Notes: generated by a model from the letters alone, not told the origin. Shown: positions 1-10,150, counted from the stretch's first letter. The stretch is 64,000 bases of DNA from Aurantimicrobium minutum (GCF_029894165.1 NZ_JARXXU010000001.1:620001-684000), one strand, 5' to 3'. Program-made: numbers and translations.

Positions 1-952
1 TAATCTCATTGGGGAAGGCGGCTGAGCTGATGCCGATGCCAACATCCCAAGTGAGTCCGGCGTCTGAACTTTTTTGAGCAGTGACGACAAAGTTTGGATT
101 GGAGGCTGCATCAGGATCAGCCCACAAGACAACGAAGGCGCCAGTGGGCAAGGCCACCACTGCGGGAACCCTCGCTATGCCACCAATGGCGAAGCTGGTG
201 AGAGTAGTCACGGTATTCCAGTTGGATGACCCCGCAACTTGGGTTTGTTTGGTTGAATCCGACGCAACCAGAATCCAGCTCACCACAACGGCGCCTTGTG
301 AGTTGACCACGGGGGTCACGAACTGAGCATCTGAGCCTGTCGCAGAGAGGGTCTGACCCTGAGTCCAACTCTGTAGGGACGATGAACTGGTTCGAACGAG
401 AGCTCGGTCGTGTGTGCCATCACTCTGCTGAAAACCCACAGCCACCTCAGAAACGCCAAAGGCTGCCAGGTGAGGTTTGGTGGCGGCATAGGCATTGCTG
501 CCTGCGGTACTGATGGTCTGAGTTGTCGACCAACTCGCCCCGTTATCGCTGCTCGAGATCAGGCGGATTTGATTCACGGCAGATGGCCCGGAAGCTTCTG
601 CCCAGGCAACGGCAAAATGACCGTTGTTGAGTCGCACGGCGGTTGCATCAGAACTGGCAATACCGCTGGCAGACAGCGCCACCGGGGAACTCCACGTTGC
701 GCCACCGTCACTACTTCGTCGGGCCAGAACCGAATACACAGAATTCACTGTTTCGACGGTAATGGCGGTGAGAGATCCGTCACTTCCGCTCAGAAATTGA
801 GGAGCTTGAGATGTTGTTGAGCCGGAAGCGTTCAGGACGGTCACGGGTGTCCAGCTGGCGGTTGCCGAAGCTGGCATCGCGAACGTCAGCACGAGCAGAG
901 CGGCCCCCAACATTGTGGAGAATGTTCGAAGCACTGCATTTTTCACAGTCAT
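1..952 (-). CDS. Secreted Asp-box (BNR/sialidase-like) repeat protein, partial
   Basis: This open frame runs from an ATG at 952 to the window edge with no stop (317 codons seen), so the C-terminus is missing. The N-terminus has a lysine, a hydrophobic stretch and an Ala-x-Ala-like end (FAMPASA), a typical signal peptide. At least three Asp-box motifs of the SxDxGxTW type are readable: SSDGGATW, SSDNGASW and SSDAGLTW, spaced as in a beta-propeller. Such motifs occur in sialidases but also in many non-enzymatic secreted propellers, so no catalytic activity is claimed. The start codon overlaps the stop of the histidine kinase (ATGA at 949-952), so the protein is co-translated with a two-component system. 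Confidence 0.8.
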   Translation of the reverse strand, partial: MTVKNAVLRTFSTMLGAALLVLTFAMPASATASWTPVTVLNASGSTTSQAPQFLSGSDGSLTAITVETVNSVYSVLARRSSDGGATWSSPVALSASGIASSDATAVRLNNGHFAVAWAEASGPSAVNQIRLISSSDNGASWSTTQTISTAGSNAYAATKPHLAAFGVSEVAVGFQQSDGTHDRALVRTSSSSLQSWTQGQTLSATGSDAQFVTPVVNSQGAVVVSWILVASDSTKQTQVAGSSNWNTVTTLTSFAIGGIARVPAVVALPTGAFVVLWADPDAASNPNFVVTAQKSSDAGLTWDVGIGISSAAFPNEI

Positions 953-2634
953 GATGCGAAGTCTTTCACTCGTGGAATTTGACAGATGACGGTGGTTCCG
1001 GGATGTACAGGGGAACTTGTTCGAGACCAGTTCCCCCCTGACAGAGAGTTCAGTAACGCCGTTCCTAACCCGTCACGCCCAACACCGAGTCCGATTCCAT
1101 CATCGTGCGCGCGCAAAGTAAGAATATCTGCTGTGCAGGTGAGGTCAATATGAAGCGAGGTGGCGTTACCGTGTCTTCTGGCATTAGCCGCGAACTCAGA
1201 GACAAGTTTGTCGACGAGAGAAAATTCAGCCGGTGACAGTGAAGCTGTGGGGGGATATGAAATCGTGATGTCCATCACCCCTCGCCACAGTTTTGCGATG
1301 TAGTGGGCCAGTTCGTCGAGCGTGGAGACAGAGCTTTCCGACGGGCTGGGACGACCCGCTGCGAGGTCATCGAGCATGCCAGAGATGTGTTGCTGGACCT
1401 CACGGAAACTACTGCGCGAGGAGGAAAGTGCCACTGCGCTGGAGAGGAGTTGGTTGTGAACGTAACCATGGAGGAGCTCTGCCGTTTCCCGGCGTTTGAT
1501 GAGGCTCACAATCGACGCAGCGTCCTGAGTAGTGGAGATAGAACGGAGTTCTGCAATTTGTTTTTTAATATCTTCGTGAGTTCCTCGAGCGACGAAGACG
1601 GCGCCGAGTATCAGGAGCGACGTCACGAAGCAGAGATACAAAATGGACTCCACCACCCAGCCAGAGATTCCTGGAAGTGGGCCAAAAACTACTAACGTCA
1701 TGACCTCTATACAGATCACAATGGCTGCCGGGGTGAGGAAGAAAACCAGGGGACCGCTTACTTTTCCTCGAAGAGGCAGTGCCCGCCCTGCCTGAAGTAA
1801 CGCATAGGTGATGAGGCTCTGTACGGCACTTCGGGCAAGAGCATCCGTGAAGCCAACCAACGGGATTTGTAAGGAAAGCAAGGACACAAACAACGTCAGA
1901 CTTGTCCACCCTGCCGGAAACTTATGTTGGGTCAGTGCGCTCACAATGATGTCTCGGAAGCCGAAAGAACTTATCTGCGAAGACTCTTTCTGCCACAGTT
2001 CATGGCTCATGGGGCGGACGTCTAATTCAGCGAGTTCTTTCAAGGTTGCCGTGAAATCGGATTCCGAAGAAGATGCTTTCTCCAGCTGCTCACGTGCGCG
2101 GGTCACGAAGTGGGCGAGATCCTGTTCCACATATTTCGAGGTGGCTGAGGTGAGCTCTTGAGTGACCATTTCATTGATCAGTTGATTGCGTTCGCGGTCA
2201 TATTCAGCACGCAGAGATCCGATGATTCCAAAAGCAGGCAGCAACCAGGCTCCTGTGACCGCTGCAGGAAGTGTGCTTTGGAGGAGTTCGGCATAACTGA
2301 ACTCTGTTTCAGTCAGCAGGTTGAGAACAAGATTTGTGGTCAGTCCTTTCCCGAGACCCACAACTATGCCCATCGCAACCACGCACCAGGCAGAAACTAA
2401 TCCATCTTTCTGAAGTACGCGAAAGAGTGACGACCACAGCAGCCACAAAGCCAATACGACAACAATGGAGCAGAGATTCGCCACCAAGGCGGGGATAAAC
2501 CTGCCCGCATCCAGGGCAATACCCAGTAACAATGTGGAGGTTAAGCTCCACACCACGAGACTGATAATCCACAGCGGGAGAAAGGTACTCCAGGTGGACC
2601 CAACGCGAATAAAAAAGCTAGTTTTCGCTGTCAT
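949..2634 (-). CDS. Membrane sensor histidine kinase, NarL-partner type
   Basis: A 561-residue protein with two blocks of hydrophobic segments (roughly residues 15-140 and 245-355, about eight membrane passes) separated by a polar region. The C-terminal part is a kinase core: a degenerate dimerisation motif around LLHGYVHNQL, which may hold the phospho-accepting His, then a GHKL ATPase with an N box (EFAANARRHG) and G boxes (DDGIGLG, GRDGLGTALL). The start overlaps the last 17 bases of the response regulator gene upstream, so the two are translationally coupled and probably cognate. The gene ends in an ATGA overlap with the secreted Asp-box protein, a plausible target or sensory partner. The signal is unknown. 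Confidence 0.8.
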   Translation of the reverse strand: MTAKTSFFIRVGSTWSTFLPLWIISLVVWSLTSTLLLGIALDAGRFIPALVANLCSIVVVLALWLLWSSLFRVLQKDGLVSAWCVVAMGIVVGLGKGLTTNLVLNLLTETEFSYAELLQSTLPAAVTGAWLLPAFGIIGSLRAEYDRERNQLINEMVTQELTSATSKYVEQDLAHFVTRAREQLEKASSSESDFTATLKELAELDVRPMSHELWQKESSQISSFGFRDIIVSALTQHKFPAGWTSLTLFVSLLSLQIPLVGFTDALARSAVQSLITYALLQAGRALPLRGKVSGPLVFFLTPAAIVICIEVMTLVVFGPLPGISGWVVESILYLCFVTSLLILGAVFVARGTHEDIKKQIAELRSISTTQDAASIVSLIKRRETAELLHGYVHNQLLSSAVALSSSRSSFREVQQHISGMLDDLAAGRPSPSESSVSTLDELAHYIAKLWRGVMDITISYPPTASLSPAEFSLVDKLVSEFAANARRHGNATSLHIDLTCTADILTLRAHDDGIGLGVGRDGLGTALLNSLSGGNWSRTSSPVHPGTTVICQIPRVKDFAS

Positions 2635-3262
2635 CGAGGTTCAAGCCTTGAGATTCAAAATACAATCTGGCCAGTTGGACTCTCTGGTTGGACTGCTGAG
2701 TTTTGGGAAGATCCAGCGATTTGAGGAGTCGAGTAATGCTTGCTTCGATTGATTTTTCTGCCACGTGTCGTCGACGAGCTATTTCGGTATTGCTCAACCC
2801 CTGCGCAATCAATCGAAGTGTTTCCAGTTGCACATCACTCAACTGGCTCATAGTGCTGGCGAGCTCGGTTCTCACCCTGCGGTTTTTCCCTTCGAGTGAT
2901 GCGTCCAGGGAAGCCACGATGTGATCAATGCTAGACACGTCTTTTTTCAAAAGGTACTGGCTTCCCTGAGGCAGAGGCCGGGTCTCGGCGATGAGTCGGG
3001 GATCCTCGAAAGAGGTGAGAAAAACGATGCCCACACGCGGGTCGATTTTTCGCAGCTCGTGGGCGACATCGATGCCGGTGGGTCCTTTGCCGAGGTGGAG
3101 ATCGACCAGGGCAACATGTGGGAAATGAGTTCTGGCGAGGTCGATTGCTCCGGCGCTCGTTTTGGAGCTTGCCAGGACATTGATACCCGCGGAAGACAGA
3201 GCAGCAACCAGGCTCACACGCATGAGGTCGTCATCTTCGATGACAAGAGCAGAGGTGGGCAT
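2618..3262 (-). CDS. LuxR/NarL-family response regulator
   Basis: This 214-residue protein has a receiver domain at residues 1-120 with the acidic pocket EDDD (9-12), phospho-acceptor D54 in ALVDLHLG, and the conserved Lys in LLKKD. A LuxR-type helix-turn-helix follows at about 140-205 (LRLIAQGLSNTEIARRRHV). It is the first gene of a three-gene operon (regulator, kinase, secreted protein). It faces the LAQTG surface protein gene across a 153-bp intergenic region that must carry both promoters, so that gene may also be a target (inference). Confidence 0.88.
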   Translation of the reverse strand: MPTSALVIEDDDLMRVSLVAALSSAGINVLASSKTSAGAIDLARTHFPHVALVDLHLGKGPTGIDVAHELRKIDPRVGIVFLTSFEDPRLIAETRPLPQGSQYLLKKDVSSIDHIVASLDASLEGKNRRVRTELASTMSQLSDVQLETLRLIAQGLSNTEIARRRHVAEKSIEASITRLLKSLDLPKTQQSNQRVQLARLYFESQGLNLDDSEN

Positions 3263-3415
3263 GTTCTAAGTATTGCCATTTTGGAGAAGAAAGCACTCTG
3301 CTCGGAAATGTATTAGGGATAACCCCTATATTTCCTCGACAAATAGAGACGCAAAGAGAAGCGGGGAAACAATGTGATCATTACCCGTGATCAATAATGT
3401 AGAAAGTTCAGACTG

Positions 3416-4603
3416 ATGAAGCGTCTCAAAAACAAGACTTTTCTATCCACATTTGGAGTTCTGCTGGCTTTACTACTGCTCGTGCTCCCAACTCAGTCAG
3501 CACATGCAACAGAACTTGAATGGCCTACAGATGGGGATTTTGTAGTAGGAGATGCTCAATGGCGGGTGGATGAGTACGGGTTGGCATACGGGTGGGACGT
3601 TGCAGACATCTGGAACAACGATGGCTACATTTACTACCCGAACGAGTTCAGGTTTGGTTACGACGCTAATACTGACGATCTAGTTGAATATTTCATGTGT
3701 GGTGACCCCAGTAATTTTTCTGAAGAGACAGTCGTGACGACGCTTCCTTCAGGGGCTATTCAAGTCGCGTGTCCGGAAGTAAATGTGCCGCTTCACTCTG
3801 CATTGACCGCGAAACTAACATTTTTGATCTATCCAGAAACCGAAACAGGTTATCTGGTTCGTCAAGTTGTAGCCGTAACCAACACAAGTTCTCAAGTTGT
3901 CTACATTCCAGATCTGGAGATGTATAACTTTCCCAATATTCATACGGACTACACGGCAGGGTCTTATAGCCCGGGATTCGACGCTTGGTTTCTAGATTCC
4001 GTAGCACTGGACAACGGATTTACTGACAGCTCTGTATTGAGTGCAGGATCGAATTGGTACTCGCAGGGAATGCTCAATGGCGACTCTGTGTTTTTGACAA
4101 ATAGTTGGTCCGTTTCTGGATCTGCACAACAGGCAAACTACGTCCCAACGCTGGACTATGAATCGCCATATATCGGTGCCAGCCTGAGAATGCGAACATC
4201 TGCCCCCAATGCTTTTGCGCCAACGAAAACTACAAACTTACTGACTTTTACAAATATGGTGCTGCCTGCTTCGAATGACCCAGCTTCGGCAACTATTGCC
4301 CAGACGGCAGCACTGACACAAACGCAGGAATTTGATTCATTCAGCGGGAGATTAATTGATGGTTTGCCTGAATGCACCGAGTTCATCGGATGGGGAGTTA
4401 CTCCTGGAACCTGTGAACTTTCAAGTGGGGTTGGAGGCACTCCAAATTCTGAGCCTTGCTATGCAGAACTTGCACAAACAGGAATCAACTTGTTCGTCAT
4501 GACCGCTGGTGGAATTACAGCTGCGGCTATTGGCACGTGGCTTCTTTTCAGAAAACGCAAGACTGATAAATCTAGTCATTCGCAAGTCCATGCGACCGTG
4601 TAG
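3416..4603 (+). CDS. Secreted surface protein with LAQTG sorting signal
   Basis: A 395-residue exported protein. It begins with a signal peptide (MKRLKNKTF, a Leu-rich core, then QSAHA). The C-terminus has a sorting-signal layout: LAQTG at about residues 352-356, a hydrophobic segment (FVMTAGGITAAAIGTWLLF) and a basic tail (RKRKTDK). LAxTG is the pentapeptide preferred by class E sortases of high-GC Gram-positives, so the protein is probably anchored to peptidoglycan. The ectodomain, rich in Tyr, Asn and Ser, is not one I recognise. No sortase gene is in the window. It is divergent from the two-component system at 949-3262 and may be controlled by it. Base composition is somewhat more AT-rich than the core genes. 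Confidence 0.75.
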   Translation: MKRLKNKTFLSTFGVLLALLLLVLPTQSAHATELEWPTDGDFVVGDAQWRVDEYGLAYGWDVADIWNNDGYIYYPNEFRFGYDANTDDLVEYFMCGDPSNFSEETVVTTLPSGAIQVACPEVNVPLHSALTAKLTFLIYPETETGYLVRQVVAVTNTSSQVVYIPDLEMYNFPNIHTDYTAGSYSPGFDAWFLDSVALDNGFTDSSVLSAGSNWYSQGMLNGDSVFLTNSWSVSGSAQQANYVPTLDYESPYIGASLRMRTSAPNAFAPTKTTNLLTFTNMVLPASNDPASATIAQTAALTQTQEFDSFSGRLIDGLPECTEFIGWGVTPGTCELSSGVGGTPNSEPCYAELAQTGINLFVMTAGGITAAAIGTWLLFRKRKTDKSSHSQVHATV

Positions 4604-4673
4604 TTCGATACCTCAGTTAGTGAGAATGCCTACTGAAGAACCTGACTTATTCCCTAGGGTTTAGAGAAAAGTA

Positions 4674-5372
4674 CTAATTCCACCCGAGCTGCGTGAACAA
4701 CTCGTAGCCAGTGGGGTCATCGGGCAGGTACCAGTTGAAGCCTTCGAGAGCGAAGACGGAGATGAGGTTCGCCACCACGGTGAAGAGGAAGACGCCGATC
4801 ACAATCCAGGCCAGCACCTTGCCGAAGGTGGAGCTGGGGCGAACAGGCAAGAACTCCGTTCCGAAGGTGAGCAGCACACCGGCAAAGACCAGCACCACAA
4901 CGAAGCTCACGAGAGCCCAGGTGTAGAGGTGGAGTCCCAGTACGGCTCCGCCGTAACCGGGGTCACCGGGCATGATGTGCAGCAGAATCTGTCGGATTGA
5001 CATGAATGCACCCAGCAAGGCGCCCAGAATCGAGAAGCCGAGGCCGGTCATGAAACCAGATGGCGACAGCGTTCCGCGCAGGGAGTTCACGATCACATAG
5101 AGCGCACCCAGTGACGAGAGCATCATGCCCATGCGCTGGGTAATACACAGTGGGCACGGGAATTCACCCAGCCCGAACTGGAAGTAGAACATGGCACCGG
5201 AGAGAACACCGATATAGGCGAGCATGAAGCCCACCTGTGCCCAGAAGCCCAGCTTGCCCAGCAGGATGTGGTGGGGCTTGGTGGGTGGGGGAACAACAAT
5301 GCGAGTGTCACCAACTACCACGGTGGTGGTGCCGGACTCGGTCTCGAGAGCAGATACGTGAATCTCACTCAT
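4674..5372 (-). CDS. DsbB-like disulfide bond formation protein
   Basis: A 232-residue membrane protein with four or five hydrophobic segments after a polar N-terminal tail of about 40 residues. The segment after the first loop carries the redox motif PCPLC (C73, C76), the hallmark of the DsbB/BdbC family, which passes electrons from a periplasmic or extracytoplasmic thiol oxidase to quinone. I do not see a second cysteine pair in the later extracellular loop, unlike E. coli DsbB. The start overlaps the stop of a 52-residue membrane ORF (ATGA at 5369-5372). The DsbA-like CPAC protein at 18069 could be its partner in disulfide formation (inference). Confidence 0.75.
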   Translation of the reverse strand: MSEIHVSALETESGTTTVVVGDTRIVVPPPTKPHHILLGKLGFWAQVGFMLAYIGVLSGAMFYFQFGLGEFPCPLCITQRMGMMLSSLGALYVIVNSLRGTLSPSGFMTGLGFSILGALLGAFMSIRQILLHIMPGDPGYGGAVLGLHLYTWALVSFVVVLVFAGVLLTFGTEFLPVRPSSTFGKVLAWIVIGVFLFTVVANLISVFALEGFNWYLPDDPTGYELFTQLGWN

Positions 5373-5530
5373 CAGAAGCTCAGATCTAACGTGCTGGTCA
5401 CGTGGTGCGCAAAGAGCGCAGCAGAGGCAACGAAGGCGACGGCGAAGCCGAGGACAACAATCCAGCGCTTCTTAACAAAAATGATGATCAGCGCTGATGC
5501 CAAGATGAGCGCAAACACGATGGTGTCCAT
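5372..5530 (-). CDS. Small membrane protein paired with the DsbB-like protein (DUF5993-like)
   Basis: A 52-residue ORF read directly on the minus strand: ATG at 5530, TGA at 5372-5374. It consists of two hydrophobic helices split by a basic turn (FVKKRW) and ends THLDLSF-like (exactly TSTLDLSF). Its stop overlaps the start of the DsbB-like gene, so the two are translationally coupled. Small two-helix proteins in this position beside actinobacterial DsbB-like genes are known as DUF5993, and I think this belongs there, from memory. Function unknown; a helper or assembly factor for the oxidoreductase is a reasonable guess. Confidence 0.65.
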   Translation of the reverse strand: MDTIVFALILASALIIIFVKKRWIVVLGFAVAFVASAALFAHHVTSTLDLSF

Positions 5531-5562
5531 ATCTTCACCCTAGCGAGGAGGAGAATGGTTCC

Positions 5563-6192
5563 ATGACTGCGCCCTACCGTAAGCCGGCACTTTTTGCCGG
5601 ACATGAGTTCAGCGCATTCCAGGGCGGGGACGATCCGGCCGAGGTTTCTGCCATCGCTCACGACACTGCCCGGGCTTTACTTTCCCGTGTGCGAGACGAG
5701 TCACAGCCTGACATTGTCCAAAAGGTGGTGTCCTTCGCCGATGACAACGGCATCGACACCTTGGCAGAGTTGTGGTCACGCTCCAGTGCCCATTCATTGC
5801 CGGGGGCACTGTGGCGGATGTATCTGATCCGTGATCTCATTCGTGCCCAGGCACCCCAGATGAGTGTCTTGTTCAGTCAAGGACTGTCCGTTCTCAGCAC
5901 GGCAGATGTCGTCGTTGCGGGCGCCCCGACTCCCGCAGGGCCGGACGAGATGGTCTCATTGGCTGACACTATTTTGCATGGAGCTTTCACGGGTGATTTC
6001 AGCGGTGCCCTTGACCGCTCGGCGGCATTCTGCCGAATCATCTCTGCGGGCTGCACGGCAGTGGCCAACGAGTCCGATGCCACGCATCCAGAGCGTGCCA
6101 GCACGCTCACGGTGCAGGCGTCTCGCCTGACGCAGACTGCCCATGAATTGGCTGTGTGTGCACGGTTATGGCGAGATAGCTCACTCGACTAA
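5563..6192 (+). CDS. Conserved actinobacterial hypothetical protein
   Basis: A 209-residue soluble, Ala-rich and largely helical protein, preceded by a good ribosome binding site (GCGAGGAGG at about 5543-5551). No catalytic motif, membrane segment or signal peptide is visible. The middle region (ELWSRSSAHSLPGALWRMY) looks conserved in style with small Microbacteriaceae proteins of unknown role. It is divergent from the DsbB-like pair and convergent with mutT1. I cannot assign a function. Confidence 0.6.
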   Translation: MTAPYRKPALFAGHEFSAFQGGDDPAEVSAIAHDTARALLSRVRDESQPDIVQKVVSFADDNGIDTLAELWSRSSAHSLPGALWRMYLIRDLIRAQAPQMSVLFSQGLSVLSTADVVVAGAPTPAGPDEMVSLADTILHGAFTGDFSGALDRSAAFCRIISAGCTAVANESDATHPERASTLTVQASRLTQTAHELAVCARLWRDSSLD

Positions 6193-6307
6193 TTGCTATT
6201 GTGGATGTGCCGGACCGTAGTAACCCCGGGCTCCAATATTTCGCCGCTGCGAGCGGCCTTCCGCCGAGAGGCGTTCACTACGGTTCGGCATTTTCATGCC
6301 TGCCGCG

Positions 6308-7258
6308 TTAGAGCTGAGAGCTGTGGGTCTCCACCGCGATGATGCCGGAAGAGGGGTGTGTGGAGCTGAGATGCACCACGCTAAATGATGCTGTGTCGAG
6401 CATGCCAGCCATGTTGAGGTCTTCCGTGCGGAGCGTTCCGGTGGCCAGGGCAAGTTCGCGAATCACAGCAGGAGCAACGGGTCCGTGGGTGCAGACGACA
6501 GTGCTCTTGCGCGTGCGCACGATGTCGCCGACGATTCCGCGCACATCGGCTTTGCCATCTTCGAAGGCGTCTTGGCTGATCTTGTTGGTGGACTTCACGT
6601 CGCGCCCCAAAGCTTTAGCTAGCGGTGCAATCGTTTCCTTACAGCGCACAGCACTGCTGGTAATGAGGCGTTTGGGCTTCCAGGTTTCGATTGTGCGAAC
6701 GATGCCGTAGGCCTGTGACTGACCTCGCTCGGTCAGTGGCCGGGTGTAGTCCGCCCCATCCCACTGGTCATGCGGAGTTGCTTTAGCGTGACGCAACACA
6801 ACAACAGCGAAAGTCTGAGTTATTCCTTCTTTGACGAGGGCAGCGAACTTGTCCAAGATTTCTTTGTCTGGCTCGTAGCTGAGTTCACCGCGGGCTGAGG
6901 CGAGGGGGAGCCATTCCAGGGCAGCAACTTCATCGTTAGGAACAAACTTGGACTTCTGGATGGCCTTGGGGGTGACCTCGGCAGCCCAGTAGTGCACAAC
7001 CTTGTCTTTGCCGTTGGGCATGCGGTATTCGGTGATGCCCACGGGAACACCGAGAGAGATCTTGATGCCTGTTTCTTCACGGATTTCACGGACCGCGGTC
7101 TGAGGAAGCGTCTCACCGGGGTCCACTTTGCCCTTGGGTAGGGAAATGTCTTTGTGCTCGGTGCGGTGGATCACGAGGATGTGAATATCGTCGCCGATTG
7201 TTCGCCACAGGACAGCGCCTGCGGCATAGACCGTCGTGGTGGGGCGGGTCATGCTCAT
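6308..7258 (-). CDS. mutT1: MutT1-type Nudix hydrolase with histidine phosphatase domain
   Basis: A 316-residue two-domain protein. Residues 1-150 form a Nudix domain with a full Nudix box ([20 protein letters not shown]). The C-terminal half is a SixA-like histidine phosphatase starting at VVLRHAKA, with the RH(A/G) phosphohistidine motif and a later CTHGPVAP segment carrying the second His. This arrangement matches mycobacterial MutT1, which hydrolyses 8-oxo-GTP/dGTP to the diphosphate and also acts on diadenosine polyphosphates. Its ATG overlaps the ppk stop by 4 bases (7255-7258), the same mutT1-ppk pairing found in mycobacteria. It ends facing the gene at 5563. Confidence 0.9.
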   Translation of the reverse strand: MSMTRPTTTVYAAGAVLWRTIGDDIHILVIHRTEHKDISLPKGKVDPGETLPQTAVREIREETGIKISLGVPVGITEYRMPNGKDKVVHYWAAEVTPKAIQKSKFVPNDEVAALEWLPLASARGELSYEPDKEILDKFAALVKEGITQTFAVVVLRHAKATPHDQWDGADYTRPLTERGQSQAYGIVRTIETWKPKRLITSSAVRCKETIAPLAKALGRDVKSTNKISQDAFEDGKADVRGIVGDIVRTRKSTVVCTHGPVAPAVIRELALATGTLRTEDLNMAGMLDTASFSVVHLSSTHPSSGIIAVETHSSQL

Positions 7259-9414
7259 CGAGGTCCTCCAGGGCGACGACGTTTACCAATTTGTTTCATC
7301 ACGTGATCTTGCAGATCAACGAGAGTGTCACCGGCAGTGTCAGCAGTGTGACGTTTCCAGGAACCATCTGACTCTAGCCACCAGGAGGCAGTGCCGTTGT
7401 CCATGGCGAGGTTGAAGAGGTCGTCGAGCTCTGCAACATGGTCGGGATTGGTCAAGCGAACCAGGGCTTCCACGCGGCGGTCGAGGTTGCGGTGCATCAT
7501 GTCGGCACTGCCAATGTAGACCTGGGGGACACCCTCATTCTCAAACATGAAGATGCGGGAGTGTTCGAGGTAGCGACCCAAGATGGAGCGTACGCGGATG
7601 TTTTCACTCAAACCGGGAACACCACTCTTGATCGAGCAGATTCCGCGCACCCAGATATCAACCTGGACACCGGCACAGCTCGCCAAGTAGAGGTCGTCAA
7701 TGATCTTTTCATCCACCATGGAGTTGATCTTGATTCGAATGCGGGCAGGCTTGCCTGCCTGGGCATTCGTGGTTTCTTGGTGGATCAGCTTGAGCAGGCC
7801 TTTCCGCAGGTGCAGCGGTGCGACCAGAAGGCGCTTGAACTTCTTCTCGATGGCATAGCCCGAGAGTTCATTGAACAAGCGGGTGAGGTCCTTGCCCACC
7901 TGAGGATCATCGGTGAGCAGACCAAAGTCTTCATACAGACGAGAGGTCTTGGGGTTGTAGTTCCCGGTCCCTATGTGGCTGTAGTGCTTGAGTTCGCCCT
8001 TTTCTTGGCGGATGACCAGTGCCAGCTTGCAGTGGGTTTTCAGGCCGACCAGGCCGTAGACCACGTGCACGCCCGCCTTCTCGAGCTTGCGTGCCCACGA
8101 AATATTGGCTTGCTCATCAAAGCGGGCCTTGATCTCGACGAGGGCGAGAACCTGTTTGCCTGCTTCGGCCGCATTGATCAGTGCCTGCACAATAGGGCTA
8201 TCGCCGGAGGTGCGATACAGCGTCTGCTTGATTGCTAGCACGTTGGGGTCAGCCGCCGCTTGTTCTAGGAACGACTGCACGCTGGTGGAGAAAGATTCAT
8301 AAGGGTGGTGCAGCAGTACGTCACCGCGACGAATTGACGCAAAGATACTGCGCGGTTCGTTGGCTTCCGCTGTGGTCAGTGCCACGGCAGTGGTGGGAAC
8401 GTGAGGTGCGTAATGTAGCTCGGGGCGCTTGATGCCAGAAATCTCAAACAGACCACCTAAGTTCAGCGGCTCTGGCAGGCGATAAACCTCCTGCTCGGTG
8501 ATGTCGAGTTCACGGATGAGCAGGTCGAGCGTGGTGGGGTCCATGTTTTCGCCCACTTCGAGGCGAATGGGGGGACCGAAGCGACGCTTGAGCAGTCCCT
8601 TTTCCAGGACTTGGATCAAGTCTTCAGTTTCGTCCTCGTCGATCTGGACGTCCTCGTTGCGCGTCACGCGGAAGGTGTGGTGCTCGAGAATCTCCATGCC
8701 GGGGAAGAGGTCTTGCAACTGGTTCGCGATGAGGTCTTCCAGGGCGATGTAGCGCACGTTGGTGATGGCTTCGCGGCTGTCGACGCGCACGAAGCGAGGC
8801 AGCATCTGGGGAACCTTGAGGCGCGCAAACTCTTCCGTGCCCGTCTTGCCGTTGCGCACACGAATAGCGAGGTTGAGGGAGAGGCCCGAGATGTAGGGGA
8901 AGGGGTGGGCGGGGTCCACGGCCAGGGGCATCAGCACGGGGAAGATCTGGTCGGTGAAGTAGCGGTGCAAAATCTCATGGTCAGCCGCATCCAGTGCATC
9001 CCATGTCACCACGTGGATGCCGGCCTCAGACAGGGCAGGCTTCACGCTGTCGTGGTAGACGTGGGCATGACGCAGCTGCAATTCCTGCGCGCGGGCAGAG
9101 ATATCTGCCAAGGCATCAGCCGGGGCGCGGCCAATGTTGGTGGGCACGGCCAGGCCGGTCATGATGCGGCGCTTGAGACCCGCCACACGAACCATGAAGA
9201 ACTCGTCTAGGTTGCTGGCAAAGATGGCTAGGAAGTTGGCTCGCTCTAACAGGGGAAGTTGCTCGTCTTCCGCGAGTTCAAGGACGCGCTGGTTGAAGGC
9301 GAGCCAGCTCAGTTCGCGGTCGAGATAACGGTCGTCTGGGAGGTCTTCCGTGACGAGAACAGCCACCTCATCGAAGTCATCGTCGACGTCAGAATCAATC
9401 TCGTGCGGAGCCAT
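7255..9414 (-). CDS. ppk: Polyphosphate kinase PPK1
   Basis: A 719-residue enzyme of normal PPK1 length that reversibly makes polyphosphate from ATP. The N-terminal domain starts [20 protein letters not shown]. The catalytic phospholipase-D-like halves include the phosphohistidine region [15 protein letters not shown], the second active-site His in [13 protein letters not shown], and the [11 protein letters not shown] segment that usually follows the GTGNYN motif (present as [15 protein letters not shown]). It is the upstream gene of a ppk-mutT1 operon. A GlnR-like regulator gene lies just upstream on the same strand with a 37-bp gap, so all three may be expressed together. Confidence 0.95.
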   Translation of the reverse strand: MAPHEIDSDVDDDFDEVAVLVTEDLPDDRYLDRELSWLAFNQRVLELAEDEQLPLLERANFLAIFASNLDEFFMVRVAGLKRRIMTGLAVPTNIGRAPADALADISARAQELQLRHAHVYHDSVKPALSEAGIHVVTWDALDAADHEILHRYFTDQIFPVLMPLAVDPAHPFPYISGLSLNLAIRVRNGKTGTEEFARLKVPQMLPRFVRVDSREAITNVRYIALEDLIANQLQDLFPGMEILEHHTFRVTRNEDVQIDEDETEDLIQVLEKGLLKRRFGPPIRLEVGENMDPTTLDLLIRELDITEQEVYRLPEPLNLGGLFEISGIKRPELHYAPHVPTTAVALTTAEANEPRSIFASIRRGDVLLHHPYESFSTSVQSFLEQAAADPNVLAIKQTLYRTSGDSPIVQALINAAEAGKQVLALVEIKARFDEQANISWARKLEKAGVHVVYGLVGLKTHCKLALVIRQEKGELKHYSHIGTGNYNPKTSRLYEDFGLLTDDPQVGKDLTRLFNELSGYAIEKKFKRLLVAPLHLRKGLLKLIHQETTNAQAGKPARIRIKINSMVDEKIIDDLYLASCAGVQVDIWVRGICSIKSGVPGLSENIRVRSILGRYLEHSRIFMFENEGVPQVYIGSADMMHRNLDRRVEALVRLTNPDHVAELDDLFNLAMDNGTASWWLESDGSWKRHTADTAGDTLVDLQDHVMKQIGKRRRPGGPR

Positions 9415-9451
9415 ATGTTCATATTGGCACGCGAAGGTGACCAGAAAGAAA

Positions 9452-10150
9452 CTAGGAGGTTACGGAAGAACGTTCGTGGGACTCTTCCGCAACGTTGAAG
9501 CGGTAGCCCACGTTGCGCACCGTGCCGATAACCTGCTCCATATCGCCGAGCTTGGCGCGGAGGCGACGAACGTGGACGTCCACGGTTCGCGTTCCGCCAA
9601 AGTAGTCGTAACCCCAGACTTCACTGAGCAGCTGCTCACGCGTGAAGACGCGCGAGGGGTGGGTGGCCAGAAAGCGCAGAAGTTCGAATTCTTTGTAAGT
9701 GAGGTCCAAGGGCTTGTCGTGCACCTTGACCGAATAGGACGCTTCGTCGATGACAATGCCCGACGCGGAGATGCGCGCTTCCTGCGGAGCAGCCTGATCG
9801 GCGCGGCCCAAGGCCAGACGAATACGTGCGTCAACTTCAGCAGGTCCTGCGTTGTCGAGAATGACGTCTGCCACGCCCCAGTCGGGGCTGACAGCAGCCA
9901 GGCCACCTTCGGTAATGACGAGAAGCAGAGGGGAGCTCAGGCCGGTGGCCTGCAAAATCTTGCACAAGCTCTTGGCACTGGCCAGATCAGTGCGGGCATC
10001 CACCATGACGATGTCACTGTGGGGTGCGCTGACTAGTTGTGCGGGCTCCGCGGGAATGGTCTTCACCGAATGGGAAAGAAGTCCGAGCGAGGGAAGAACC
10101 TCAGCGTTCGAGCGCGCTGCGAGAATCAGAATGCTGGCCATCACGGTCAC
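9452..10150 (-). CDS. glnR: GlnR-like orphan OmpR-type response regulator
   Basis: A 232-residue protein. The N-terminal receiver-like domain is divergent: there is no acidic triad at the start ([13 protein letters not shown]) and no obvious phosphorylation pocket. The C-terminal winged helix (about 135-222) is highly typical: [20 protein letters not shown], then the recognition helix [20 protein letters not shown]. Atypical receiver plus this wing is characteristic of GlnR, the nitrogen regulator of actinobacteria, which works without phosphorylation. No kinase gene is adjacent, which agrees. A second Met at codon 4 (10141) is an alternative start. The gene symbol is by motif resemblance only. 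Confidence 0.72.
   Translation of the reverse strand: MTVMASILILAARSNAEVLPSLGLLSHSVKTIPAEPAQLVSAPHSDIVMVDARTDLASAKSLCKILQATGLSSPLLLVITEGGLAAVSPDWGVADVILDNAGPAEVDARIRLALGRADQAAPQEARISASGIVIDEASYSVKVHDKPLDLTYKEFELLRFLATHPSRVFTREQLLSEVWGYDYFGGTRTVDVHVRRLRAKLGDMEQVIGTVRNVGYRFNVAEESHERSSVTS

Noticed and set aside
410-820. Plus-strand open frame of 136 codons (and another at 81-326)
   Set aside because: Both lie antisense to the secreted Asp-box protein, which has a signal peptide and three Asp-box motifs; their translations are Arg/Cys/His-rich without structure.
7438-8238. Long plus-strand open frame inside ppk
   Set aside because: Antisense shadow of PPK1, which is fully recognisable on the minus strand.
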